Shown here: positions 12,328 to 23,339 of the stretch, piece after piece
How positions within the stretch are numbered: position 1 is the stretch's first letter
How the letters are laid out: each line of letters opens with the position of its first letter
DNA from: Fallopia convolvulus
Taxonomy: Eukaryota > Streptophyta > Magnoliopsida > Caryophyllales > Polygonaceae
Reading direction: 5' to 3'
DNA length: 64,000 nt
Assembly (NCBI GenBank): GCA_964016875.1
Contig: OZ024725.1
Location: 45,035,427 to 45,099,426 of the forward strand
Position numbers and translations under genes: made by a program
Notes under the pieces: generated by a model
Seen by the model: only the letters and a program-made list of their open reading frames with translations
What the model was told of the DNA's origin: nothing
Databases searched by the model: none

Positions 12328-14081
12328 TCATTAAGCTTCCTCTTTTTGGAGAGGTTCTCCTTCAACAACTTCACATAAGAAGGCATCTCCTTTAAAGCGT
12401 CAGTGAATGGAGTGTTTATATGCAGTTTCTTCAATACTTCAAGGAAATTCCCATACTTCTTCTCTAGCAAAGCTTGATTCTTCCTTTGGGGAAATGGGAG
12501 TGGAGGAACATAAGGAGGCGGTGGCACATATGGAACCTCCTTCTCCTTGGCTGAATTAGAAGGCGTCCCGTCTTCTTCAACCGGGCCATATGGTTTTGCT
12601 ATCTCCTTGGTTTTCATGGGCTCCTTTTCATTTTCATATAATTGCTTGCCATTCCTCAAGGACACCGCTGAAATTTGGCCTTTCGGATTCTCATTGGGGC
12701 GACCCGGTAGAGTACCCAAAGGCCTAGGAGCATTAGCTGCATTTTGAGCCACTTGAGTTTCAGTCATCTTTTGTGCTTGCTCAAGAGCTTGCACCTTATT
12801 AGAAAGTGCTTTCATCTCAGCCATCATATTCTCCATAGTAATCACCTCAGGAGATTTCTTAGGAGCCACAGGTGGAGCCGGGCGGAAGGCCGTCTCTAGC
12901 CCCATAAGGAGCTTGATATGCATCTGGATTTTGATATTGAGGTTGAAGTGTTGAAGAAGCATTATTTCCATACCTCAGATTTGGATGATTCCTCCACCTT
13001 GGATTGTAGGTGGGCGAATAAGGATCGTTCTTTGGGTTTGGATATGGAGCCCGATAGCCATCTTTAACATAACTAGCTTTTTCAATAGGAACCTCCACAG
13101 GTTGGGCCATATAAAGTTGACAAGTAAGAGCGTTATGGTTTGGTACACCACACATTGGCAAATAACCTTTGGAGTTGACAGTTCAGTCGAGCTTGCTTTT
13201 GACATGTTCATCTCACCAACTTGCTTCCTCAGTTGTGCAATCTCATGAATAAGAGCACTATTTCGAGCCTCCTTAGCAATAAAGGAAGAAGAAGAGCGGG
13301 CATTGGAAAACCGTTGAGCATGGAGGGCGGTCTTCTCAATTGGAGCCCAAGCATCATTAATTGGCATCTCCATAAAATTGCTCGATGAAGATGTATCAAT
13401 ATGTAGTCTTGTAGCATCATCAATAACACTGTAGAAGCTTTGGAGAAGCACATACTTAGAGAACCCATGATGAGGACATTGAATAAGGAGGTCTTTGAAC
13501 CTCTCCCATGCTTCAAAATAAGCTTCACCGGGAGCCATGGAAAATGAGCTTATTTGAGGTCTCATCTCAGCATTCTTTTTGGAAGGAAAGAATTTGGCCA
13601 TAAAAGCCTCATAGAGCTCATCCCATGTAGTGATAGAATTCACCGGAAGAGATCGGTACCACGTCTTCGCCTTGCTCGTAAGAGAGAAGTAGAAGGCAAG
13701 TAGGTGCATAGCTTCCATAGGCACATCTTGAATATGTACTGTGTTCATCAGCTCTAAGAAGGTTTCAATGTGCTGGTGGGGATTTTCAGAAGACAGACCC
13801 TCAAACTGATTTGCCTGAATCATGTTGATCAAGCTAGACTTCAACTCAAAGTGATGAGCTGTAACATGTGGAAACACGACCCCAGAGATTGGGCCGCGTT
13901 TGACGGGCATCATGTACTCGCCAAGAGTGGCGGGCTGTGGTGGAAGTCGAGCCCTCTCAACTTCAGCTCGCTGATCCGCTTCCAATCGCTCAGCCTCACG
14001 TTGTGTGAAGCCTTTCAAACGGGTTGTCATGTCAATAATCGTCTGTTGTAGAGCTTCTATAGCTTCGTCATGGTTCGCCAT
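12192..14081 (-). pseudogene. gag, Athila-type, frameshifted
   Basis: The first frame (14081-12975) begins MANHDEAIEALQQTI and holds the capsid-like core (FPSKKNAEMR, AWERFKDLLIQCPHHGFSKY). The sequence continues in a second frame (13161-12859), which carries a Cys/His stretch (CGVPNHNALTCQ), and a third (12971-12192), which is Pro-rich and shows the PSYVKLLKE region before protease. At least two frameshifts therefore break it. The ATG follows the degenerate primer site by about 230 bases. Gag packages element RNA in active relatives. Confidence 0.85.
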
Positions 14082-14294
14082 GTTATGTCTTTGAGCTTCT
14101 CGGGATTCCCTTAATCTAGCATGAAGAGATCGTTCACGCTCAGGATCGGGATCGTGTAGTGAGGTGCTAGAACTTCTCCCTTTGCGCGTACACTAGAGGA
14201 AACACCTAAAACCAAAGACAAAAAGAAACAAATCAAAAAACAAAAAGGGACTTAGATGAACTAGTCCGTTAGAACCAACTAAAACTATCAATAA

Positions 14295-14313
14295 TCTCCG
14301 ACAACGGCGTTAA
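14295..14313 (-). promoter_or_regulatory. degenerate tRNA-Asp-type primer binding site
   Basis: Read on the minus strand, ttaacgccgttgtcggag resembles the TGGCGCCGTTGTCGGGG primer site of Athila/Tat elements, with the first bases changed. It lies a few bases inside the LTR that ends at 14318. Confidence 0.65.
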
Positions 14314-14317
14314 AACT

Positions 14318-15818
14318 TGATGTGATGGTTTCCCACACACTCGCAAGAATACGAGATCTATCATAGTATTAGATTAGGAGCGATTCACGGGGATTATTTC
14401 TGTTTTAGTAAATTCTAGAAACCAATTCCTAAGCCAAACAAATGATTATGAAGTAATTCTAACTAAATAAAGAAAGTAAAACAAGTAAATTATTTGAATA
14501 AAAATTATATGATAAAGCAAAGTTCCAAGGTAAGGAATCGCCACAACTTTGTTCCACGAAGTTTGAATCTCACTTCTACCTAAACTGAGTTGGATATTTT
14601 GTTATGAAGGTTATTGTCTAATGTCATAAATTAACTTTTCTCAAAGTTTAACTTAATGTACTTCTATCAATAAGAGCCCACTCTCGTGACGAAACAAAAC
14701 CGATAGAAACCCTTTAAGCACTTAGAAATCTAGATGGTAAACCAAACTTGCCCCACTCTCGTGATGCATCAAACTTGAATCAAACATCTAAAAGTTCTAT
14801 GCCAATTAACCACATGAGAAACTAATCTCAAGTTCAATTCTAGCTTTTCCAAATAGATAGAACCACCTCTCGATGTGTTCTCTCTATTTTGTTTACTAAC
14901 TTAGACCACCACCTCTCGATGCGCAACCTAAACAAGACTCTAGCAAGTTTAAACCTATTAGTTTAAGCCCCTAGAATCAAATCATATTAGTTTTCCAACT
15001 CAATTCAAGCAAAAGGTATTGAATCTAATCCGTTTCACATTGTTGAGATCAACCAAACCCTAGAACTATAGAGTTTGGCCTAGCATAATTGAAGTCATGT
15101 TCAAAACAATAAAATTAGACATGGAAGAAGAAATAAAAACAATAATTGAAAGAGAAACTTACCAGGAATTTCAATTGAAAGAACAAAAGTAGATCCAAAA
15201 GTGCAAAGCAAAACCTCCAAAGTGAAAGAGCGTAGAACTAAACCCTGGAAAATCTCTTCTCTACACTTGAAATTAGAAACAATAATAATGCATAAAAGTC
15301 CCTCTAAAAGAGTTTTCTAAAAAGTATTTATATTAAAGGCTAAAAATGTCCAAAAATACAACATAAAAGATGGCCCCATGCGCAAGAAATCAAGGTCTCG
15401 CGGCTGACACCCGCCATCTCGACCGAGACGAGCTGCCGAACAACCTTCTCAACCGAGACGGCACACGGTCTCGACCGAGACCATCAATTAGCCAAATTTC
15501 TCCTCTTTTCTGGTCTCAACCCTCATCTCTGGCTTGTTGGCTCGTCTCTAACACCTCTTTAACCTCATATTCTTGTCCCGTAACTATCCTCAAATGCTTA
15601 TTTCACCTCTCTTTGACTCCTCTAATACCATTAAGCTCTTTAACCATCTTTATGACCCGAAAAGACCTCCAAAAACCTAAAAACACATACAAAGCTTGTG
15701 TAGACATCTATACTACGAATAATTCTAGAAATCAACACAAAATGCAAAACCTAAGCTAGAAAAGGACGAATCTAATCCTAAATGCTCATGCAAAACCATG
15801 CAAAACTATATGATATCA
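14318..15818 (-). repeat. 5' LTR of nested Athila-type element (complete)
   Basis: About 1.5 kb, with TGAT...ATCA ends in plus orientation. It includes a GC-richer block at 15366-15485 with repeated tctcgaccgagac-like units, one of them the near-palindrome ggtctcgaccgagacc. The inner ~1 kb matches 8877-9873. Confidence 0.82.
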
Positions 15819-15828
15819 GCGTCGAATC

Positions 15829-15842
15829 TAAGGGAGGGAGGA
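15829..15842 (+). promoter_or_regulatory. polypurine tract of outer element
   Basis: The purine run aagggagggagga directly abuts the 3' LTR start at 15843, the expected site for plus-strand priming. Only about 24 bases separate the nested element from the LTR. Confidence 0.75.
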
Positions 15843-16401
15843 TGATGCGACCCTACCTAGGGTCAAACACAGTTCCGACTAGTCCTAGGCACCCGAAACA
15901 ATGGTGTCCCCCTTGGATTAGGACTTCGTTTTATTTTATGTATTTTCCTACTTTTAGCATATTTCTATTTATGTCTTTTCCATTTTGATTGTTGCTACTT
16001 TTAGTATTGTCTATTTATGATTTATGGGCTTTTGGACGTTGGACCTTGCTTGCATGCAAACCCTTGTCCATTAAGTCTTGTTGTTTGTTAGGGTTTCGAG
16101 AGCCACCTCTTTATAAGGAGCTCTCTAGCTCATTTATTATTCATGCAAAATTATAATTCAAGATTACTAGTTGAGATTGGCTCCTACTTTTCTCGATTGT
16201 GCGTCATTCTTCCAATCCTCTTCCTCTCGTCCATTTCTTCGTTGATTTGGACAACTCTTATCTCTTTTCTTACTTTTCAATCCCCATTCAATGACCTCTC
16301 GTCAATCAATCTTGCTTTCGCTACTCTAATGAGACCCAATACGCATCCAAAGACGAAAAATCCTTCGTGGATTCGACTTCCATGAATACGAGTTCACATC
16401 A
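15843..16401 (+). repeat. 3' LTR of outer element
   Basis: Starts tgatgcgaccctacctaggg and ends cacatca; it is the partner of 7300-7857. Confidence 0.88.
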
Positions 16402-16586
16402 TATCGGAACTAATCATGTGGGTAGGAATTTTAATGTCGTCGCTGATAAAATCGCTAAGGTAGGCCATAGCTCTTCAATGGATTCCATTATGAATCGTCC
16501 ATAACTTCTTGTTCTCATCCTTCTGGATGCTTTAGGATGTCCTCCTTTATGATGACCTCCTAATTCTTACCATTTCAAAAAAAAAA
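16402..16586 (+). pseudogene. LINE 3' end: RNase H remnant and poly(A)
   Basis: A frame starting near 16410 reads NHVGRNFNVVADKIAKVGHS, the C-terminal motif of LINE-encoded RNase H (HxxRxxNxxAD). It is followed by a LLDALGCPP-like tail with one stop and an A-run at 16575-16586. The sequence just left of 7300 appears to be its other half, so the outer LTR element landed in this LINE. Confidence 0.6.
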
Positions 16587-17990
16587 ATTTATTTTATGGA
16601 AATTTCAATTGGTCATCTTGTGTCTAAGGAAATTTTGGACGATGTCTTGCGATTATTACCTTTTCATATTAGCATCGACATCACCATCTTGTTCTCCATT
16701 TTCAAGACTTTCTCCTTCTAGCCCAAAGGTAGTCACTTTGTTCTTGCCATCGTCAATAGATTTTTTTCCCTGTGGAAGAAATTATCCCATCGATAAGATC
16801 CCTGGTTTTCGGCAACTCATTCAACATGAACCTATCCCAAAACAAGACGACTGATTTCGGTGGAGTGCTCGGCTGGTCGTGATTGGTCTTGTCGTCGCTT
16901 TTTGGACATTGTCTTGGCTCCTCTTGCCTTGATACACCCCGTTTTGCATCAAAGGGGAGAAAGTGTGTCACTTTCGCCCAGATTTCATGAACTCGAGCTC
17001 CTCAAACCCTAGAATCTAGTTTTTATGCGCATAGCTCACCAAACCTGGACTCCCTCACATACTCGGTTCGGACCAAGTGGTCTCCACTGAGTTTCACCTC
17101 ACAAGATTACTCCTCTCTCTCACTCAAGTGGTTCCACATCGGGAGGACTATCGAAAACCATAAAAAACCGTGTTTCGCTTGCTTGCAACTCCTAACACCC
17201 TCGGTACCCCAGCTCCTAAGCACACCAGAGTTTCTTTCGCACTAACTATCGCCAGACTCTCACTCTCACCCCAACAGGAAACGCACGGCAGCGCTACCTT
17301 AGAGGGCTGCTAGAACGTAGGAAGAGAATTCCTAGGGAGAGAAAAGGGAGAGCTTATCTCTCTAGAAACCGCTTAGGCCCAAATCCAGCTATAAGATTAT
17401 GCACACCCAATTACAAGACCTTGAAAACTAAGTTATAAAAAAATTCAAATAAAATTCGGTAGTCCTAAATTTTTCCTATACAATGCATTATTGATCTAGG
17501 CTGTTAATTTTTTGTGATCAAATAACTCGTATGCATTCACATTTCTCTCGTGAACGCATGTTCTCACGAGATACAACTCCAATATTTATGTGCCAAAATT
17601 TCCATTTTTAATTTCGTATTTTAACATTATAACTTCTAACTTTTAAGTTGAAGGACCTAAATCACCATAAAGTTTAATCTTATTAGAAAGGATTTTTGAA
17701 TCTTGATTTAAAATAAATAATTTTTTTTCTAATTTTTATTTTTTTATAAAACTATTGTTTTTAATTGATGATAATATTTTCAAGAGATTTTTTTTTATTA
17801 TTTAGACAAAGTGTGTTTTATATTCAAACTTTGCAAATGTGGAAATTTTCACAGTTTAAAATGTAGGGTGGTTCATTATGGGATTAAACCATAAATTCAT
17901 ACTAGATTTGACTATAAATTTATAGTCCGGTCTTGAATCCTACATGTAATGGTTCAATACGTCTACAGTTTTTGGTTTAGTATGTAAATT
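16587..17990. other. intergenic, no gene recognised
   Basis: Short open frames at 16609-16971 on both strands have no motif I recognise. The stretch 16980-17400 is moderately GC-rich and may be old transposon sequence. 17400-17990 is AT-rich without features. Confidence 0.4.
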
Positions 17991-18061
17991 ATAGTTTAGA
18001 GTGCTTTTTAAGTTGTTTCAAAATAGCGCAGCCCGTATTTTTCACCATAGCACACCCTCCA

Positions 18062-18150
18062 TCCGTTATGGCGAGAGGAACTATAATTGTAACGGTTCCA
18101 ACCGTTATGGATGTGGTGCCTCTGGCCATAACGATTGCATCTCTCGTCAA
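18062..18150. repeat. repeat cluster 1 (CGTTAYGG-type)
   Basis: Contains atccgttatggcgagagg, ttgtaacggttcc, aaccgttatgg and ctctggccataacg: degenerate copies of the unit seen in clusters 2-4, near the left limit of the MULE. Confidence 0.55.
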
Positions 18151-18636
18151 TCGAGTAAAATTTAATGTCCTTACCTACCCCAATTTACTCCGCCCTTTAA
18201 TTTATACCCACTTTTTTCATTTTAGAAAACTCCATTTCAAAGCCTCTCCATAAATCTCAAAAAACTCTCCATTTTCACCATTACTTCACTTCTTAAACAA
18301 TGACCAAAAATGGTGATTGCACACACTATATTAGATTGGAGGATCAAACTTTGAACATCAATCACAATGAGGTATGTCTGCTTTGCTAGTTTGTTCTTAT
18401 CTTTTTTCCATCATTGTTCTCTTTCTCTACCATGTTTATCTTGATTAGAACTTTTTAGTGGGTTAAAAAAATGATATCTTTGAGCTTGCATGTATTGGTT
18501 AGGCAAGATTAAATCATTATTAGAAAACAACTAGGATATATTTGATGTCTTTTTCGAAAAAAGATCGTAGTTTTTGGCCTTATGGTTCAAAATGTTTATG
18601 GGCAAGCATTATCTTTCATAATATTTTGTAGACATG

Positions 18637-18722
18637 TGGCCATAACAACCAGAGGCTTCCCAGCCGTTACGGCTAGAGACTCATTGGTCGTAACGACCAA
18701 AAAGCCTTTGGCCGTTATGTCC
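18637..18722. repeat. repeat cluster 2 in MULE intron 1
   Basis: Four consecutive ~24-bp units share the core GGCCGTWACGRCC: ggccataacaaccagaggc, gccgttacggctagag, ggtcgtaacgaccaaaaagc and ggccgttatgtcc. It lies inside the predicted intron 18372-18808. Confidence 0.75.
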
Positions 18723-20017
18723 ACATGTCTACAGAATGTATCTTCCTTATTCTGTTATAGTGTTACATATACTAGATTTTATGTAACATTTTATTTCAAT
18801 CTTTGTAGGAAGAGAATAAAGTATACATTGGACTTGATGAATTGCAGATAGAAGATGGACATATTGATCATGTATGCTAGAATTCCCAATATGGATATCC
18901 CTAAGTGTAGACAAATTGAATTCTATTTGTCCGATATTGATATAGTAGTGGATATTAATATGTGCAACCAAGCCATATGCCAACTACCGATGATTGGTGT
19001 GATATTCTCAAATGTAGACATATCAATATGGTAGTGGATATTTTCAGATGTAGACTGATCAGGACAATAATAGATATTCTCAAATCTAGACTGATTAGTA
19101 CAATAGTGATTATGCACATATGTAGCTAGTGGCAAGGTTCGGGCTTCCACCTTTGAGCGACATTCCACAGTTTTCGTTACCTGTGGAGGAGGTGCAACGA
19201 GACTTACATGATTATAAAGAGTTATTTACTATATATAGGATATTTGGTAGCATAGAGGAGGGCATACAGTGGGTTAAGGCAACTGGTATACAAAACAACA
19301 TGTGCATACGAACTTGACGGACCAAAAAGTCTAACATATATTTGGTCGACTTGGCAAGACTTGGTTGGTATGTGAGAGAGAAGGCATTCACACCCTGAAG
19401 AAAAGAGAAGTAAAGGAGGTCCAAGAGACCATTAAGTCAAAAAAATGTGGTTGTAAGTTTGCTTTGACTTGTGTTGAGGGCCCTAGAGGATCGTGGAAGA
19501 TCAAGGTTGTGCATGGGATTCACAACCATGGGATGAATTCCAGTTTGCATGAGCATGCATTTGCTAGAAGACTAACATGCCAGAAACTTAAGTTGGTGGA
19601 GTCTATGACATCAAGCAACTATAACCCAATCCAGATTGTAGTGGCATTGAATGATTTCCCACTCAAATACACAAGTAGGAAACAAATATACACGACAAGA
19701 TATGGTTTTTGGAAGGTTGGGTTGGAGGGGCGAACTGTTGTTCAAGAATCAAGAGTTCTTGCTCGAGGCTAAGGAGTACAACTATTTCATGGAACACAAA
19801 AAACATAATCAAAGCAACAAGATCACTAATGTTTTCTTCGCCAATCCGGATCCCACGAGTGAATCGAAAGTTGGATCTATCTTGATTCAATATCACTTCT
19901 TAAGGCATTTCTGTATGTCTAGTACTCGACTCCACATATGCTACAAACAAGTAAGTAATATTATTTGTTTTTTAGTTTTATGAACTTCTTCTCGTAGCTA
20001 ATGACATTCTATTGGAT

Positions 20018-20160
20018 CCAGCCGGAACGACTAGAGAGTATATGACCATTACGACCAAGGAGCTAGGTTCATGGTCGTTACACCAGAATGTTATATTGCC
20101 ACTACGACCAGTGAATGTATGGACGTTACAATGACTATGGTATCTAGCCGTTACGGTTGT
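20018..20160. repeat. repeat cluster 3 in MULE intron 2
   Basis: About six degenerate units spaced 23-29 bp apart, e.g. gaccattacgacc, ggtcgttacacc, gccactacgacc and tagccgttacggttg. It lies inside the predicted intron 19951-20205. Confidence 0.72.
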
Positions 20161-21599
20161 ACATAATTGAGTATCCATACAACTAACCCTTTGACAAACG
20201 TATAGGTACGATATGCCTTTCTTGGAGATTATTGGATTTACATCAACATGGCTAAATTACACTATAGCGGGTGCTTTCTTGGCCTATGAGAGGGATGACA
20301 ATTATGCTTGGGCCAAGGAACAACTTCAAAAGCTTTCTTCATTGGTACTTATTGAGCCTACTTGCATGGTGACAGATCATAAGTTGGCTTTGAAGAATCC
20401 ATTGGATAAGATGTTCGTGAGATCGAAGCACCTCTTTTGCAGGCGCCACATAGAGAAGAATATTGAGGCTAGAGAAAAGAGTATCATGAAGAATAAACAA
20501 AGTGAAAAATACTTTTCAAATGATTATTGAGTATTGTTCATGAAAACGACCATAGATGGCTATGAAAATGAGTTGGCAAGGATATAAAGGAAATGGATTA
20601 GGTGGTCAAGTCTACTGCAATATGTCGACAAAAATGGCTTGATCCGTATAGGACAAGATTTGTTTCAGCTTGGACATACACGGTATTAACATTTAAGTGT
20701 ATTACAAAAAATAGGTATGTACATCTATTCCCAAAAGACAACACTCATCCTTGAAACATTTGGGAATTAATAGTTTTTTAATTGCAGGGTAGAAGGACAA
20801 CACTCATTCTTGAAAGATTGGCTTGAGACTGCAAACAACTGGTTAGACACAACATTCAACCAAAACCATGAATCACTAGTGCTCTAAGTGAACAATATAA
20901 AGGCATCCTTCAATGCATGTTGTTTGAAGACGCGGTGTCATTTGGTAGCAGTTGATGTTTTCAAGTTGTTGAAGTACACTGTCTTAGACAAGTGCATGAA
21001 TTTTTTGATCGAGAAGTATCGTAACGGTGAAGCTATATATCTTGACTTTCGGTGTACATGTACAAGACCGGCGACAAACAGTTTGCATTATTTCCATTCT
21101 ATTGTACGGTATGCGGCACAAGAGATTCCCATTCCTCTGAGTGTCGTGCATGTGTTTTTGAGGACACTCGACATGGAGAGGGTAGTACAGATCGAGGATG
21201 ATGAGGGTGCAAGCGCAAAGTTGCAAGATGTTTGATGGATAACTTCTACATGAATGAATTCTCGCAAATATTTGTTGATCTACAACATCAGTGTGCCAAT
21301 GCAATATATGAGGTAGTTCATCCTGAGATGACCACTCTATGAGAAACGACAAGTGAGAAGAAACATAGGGGAGGACAAAGAATAGCCATAAAAAACAATT
21401 TCTTAGCGAGTGGGAGAATGTTGATAAGGAGTCGCCGAAGAAACCTAGAGACAAGACACCAAAACATCCAAGAACCCCTAATTCACCAACTATTTCGAGG
21501 GTGTCCAAAACTCCATCAACACCCCCGATACCCCCACAGGGCACTTTGGCCCCCACATATCACTTTTCCAATACATGGATGACATCCCTATGTGTATGA

Positions 21600-21990
21600 G
21601 GTCACACGTCACTGGTTTTTCATATATTGCAGCAGACAGAAACTGTGGATACAAAGAAATTGCACTCTCTCTTGGCATCACTCAAGAAAACCAGAGAAAA
21701 GTGCGTGGAAGAATGATTAATACACTTAATGAGCATGAAGACTGATTTAGGGCTACTTTATATGATAATACGGTTGAAAGCATGAGACTAAGACTTGGTG
21801 TTTTTGGTAATGGATTCGCCCACATCGATTATTGTTTAACACTTCTAGATGGGCTTCTTGGTTGCAAATGACATTCAGTTGCGTTTTTACATGTGTGGGG
21901 ACCACATTGAATCAAACTTACCCCCCGTTAATTTCCCCTACCAAAAAATTAGACAATGCGACAATCTTCATTTGTTTCTTTCCAAAGGAA
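21600..21990 (+). pseudogene. OTU-like cysteine-protease domain remnant of the MULE
   Basis: Frame 21602 onward reads AADRNCGYKEIALSLG, matching the OTU active-site block D-G-N-C-(G)-F/Y with Gly replaced by Arg, then KVRGRMINTLNEHED with a stop. FRATLYDNTVESMRLRLGVF and LTLLDGLLG follow after it. Some plant MULE transposases carry a C-terminal OTU domain, and its position here downstream of the transposase fits that. Stops and loss of the Gly indicate it is dead. The Pro/Thr/Ser-rich stretch at 21430-21560 looks like the linker. Confidence 0.6.
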
Positions 21991-22405
21991 ACTCATTTTA
22001 CATCGGTAAAAGAAGTTTAATTATCATCCATGGGTACATGTTTCCATGCCTCAGCTTCTAGCACGGGACCGTCGAGACCGACTCACAAGCTTCAGCTTCA
22101 GAGCCTCCAAGAGAAGAGGTAGGTGATCTACCCTAGTAGAATGTGATGACCACTAAGGAAAGACCTGTCAATGTCCCCTAATGTAGACCTGACTAGCCAA
22201 AGGAATCCGCTCCTCATCCTTCGACTCGTCGTGCACGTCGCCTCGTGCTTCTATTTGAGCCTTTGTTTGCAACTCAATCTTCTCCCTCTATGCATTTTTG
22301 CATGATGACGAGCTGACCTATCCTCCATCAGAAACAAAAACACTATGCAAAATGGTGAGCATCATAAAGAATCTCAAAAAAAAGGATGGGACCTTGTTCA
22401 TTTTT

Positions 22406-22543
22406 GTCCGTAACGGCCAAAAATGCTTCGGTCGTAATGGCTAGAGGGCATTCGACCGTAGCGGCCAGAAGTGCCTCGGCCATAACAACTAGAAGTGCCT
22501 CACCCTTAACGGCCAAAGGCGCTTCCACCATAACAGCCTGAAG
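22406..22543. repeat. repeat cluster 4 near right end of MULE
   Basis: Six units of 24-25 bp follow each other: gtccgtaacggcc, ggtcgtaatggct, gaccgtagcggcc, ggccataacaact, cccttaacggcc and accataacagcc, each followed by an A/G-rich spacer ending gcytc. Because the period is 24, an 8-residue repeat is open on the minus strand. Confidence 0.78.
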
Positions 22544-22990
22544 CTTTGTCGTCTTCGATGAGCTTCTTTCATGGCTGCTCAAGGCGTTCAACAATGGCCC
22601 AATTTTGAAGTAAAAGCTATTTCTGCACAAGACTTTTGAAACTTAAACTATTGAAACCTAAACTTATTAATTCTCCCATTTCATTCTACAACACAAAATA
22701 AAAATATTATACCCTAACTTGACATATCAAAGCTGAAATTTCAACAAAAATTCAAGTTTAACAATAAAACTTACATTAATATGGATATTTGTTGTTAGAA
22801 TGTTGTCTAGATGCCTTCCTTTTACAAATTTACTTGGAGAAGATGGAGATTTGGAAGAGTTGGAGAGTTGGAGGAAAGGAAGAGTGAAGGAAGAGAGTTG
22901 GTATAGAGAGTGAAATGTGAGTGGGGTGTAATTTTGGGTCAAATTTCTTTTATATGAATTTAGGGTGCCTTATTATGAAATTTTAGGAGT

Positions 22991-23279
22991 TCCTTGAAAT
23001 GAAATGGCCTAATTTTTTGTTATAACAAACATAGATAATTTAATCCTAGCTAAGTCTTAAAAATCACACATTTTTTGCGGTTTGGTCCAAACGATTCGGT
23101 CTACAGGCCAATCCTTCATAAATTTGGAATGCACAAAATTGGGCAAGACTTTTTTTATCACCTTAATAAATTAATATGACTGAAATCGAGGGCGATTAAC
23201 TCTATAAAAACATATAGAGTTGCCCATGAATAATCCTATTAATGATTCTCGATATTCTTATCGAGAGCTTCAGTACTTC
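22991..23279. other. intergenic, no gene recognised
   Basis: AT-rich sequence between the MULE and the LINE remnant. No open frame or repeat stands out. Confidence 0.35.
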
Positions 23280-23339
23280 TCAGGAGTGTGGATAAAATAA
23301 AACATGTTTTGGAAAAGTGGACCTTTTTTATCAGAAGGA

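Larger units (their letters stand above)
8877..15818 (-). mobile_element. nested Athila/Tat-type Ty3 retrotransposon, decayed
   Basis: On the minus strand the order is LTR (15818-14318), degenerate tRNA-Asp-type primer site, gag, protease, RT, RNase H, then a truncated LTR (9873-8877). The integrase, purine tract and outer part of the second LTR are missing. The insert starts TGAT and ends ATCA on the plus strand. The flanks ccgtc (8872-8876) and gcgtc (15819-15823) fit a 5-bp duplication with one mismatch. Gag, the DLGSS protease motif and the ISDSKWVSP reverse-transcriptase motif place it with the non-chromodomain Athila/Tat group. Several frameshifts make it inactive. Confidence 0.87.
7300..16401 (+). 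mobile_element. non-autonomous LTR retrotransposon (outer element, interrupted)
   Basis: Direct repeats 7300-7857 and 15843-16401 both start tgatgcgacc and end acatca. A tRNA-Met-type primer site follows the first and a purine tract precedes the second. Flanks tatcc (7295-7299) and tatcg (16402-16406) fit a 5-bp target duplication with one change. Once the nested element 8877-15818 is discounted, only about 1.0 kb of internal sequence remains. It has no recognisable protease, reverse transcriptase or integrase, so the element is non-autonomous (LARD- or TR-GAG-like). The ORF content is described separately. Confidence 0.85.
18300..21235 (+). pseudogene. MULE transposase with FAR1-type zinc finger, broken
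   Basis: A plausible first exon (18300-18371, ending at gtatgt) is followed by an exon from 18809 and, after stops, by a FAR1 DNA-binding region at about 19437-19545. There Cys-Gly-Cys-Lys-Phe and a Trp-Lys-Ile...His-Asn-His pattern fit the WRKY-GCM1-like zinc site. Transposase follows: FFANPD (about 19835), DSTYATN with the first catalytic Asp (about 19930), intron 19951-20205, then MPFLEIIGFTSTW and VTDHKLALK (20213-20420). A C-terminal part resembles the NRVEGQHSFLK block (about 20780). Coding continues to 21235 with several stops and frameshifts. In active relatives the protein binds terminal repeats and cuts and joins DNA in the nucleus; this copy cannot. Confidence 0.78.
18000..22990 (+). 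mobile_element. decayed Mutator-like element (MULE) with OTU-like domain
   Basis: The region encodes, in order, FAR1-type zinc-finger, MULE transposase and OTU-like segments, and is framed by clusters of a ~24-bp repeat. Weakly similar inverted sequences near the ends (tttcaccatagcacaccct at about 18040 and, inverted, tttcataataaggcaccct at about 22970) could be degenerate terminal repeats. No target duplication was found, so the outer limits are approximate. Confidence 0.55.
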
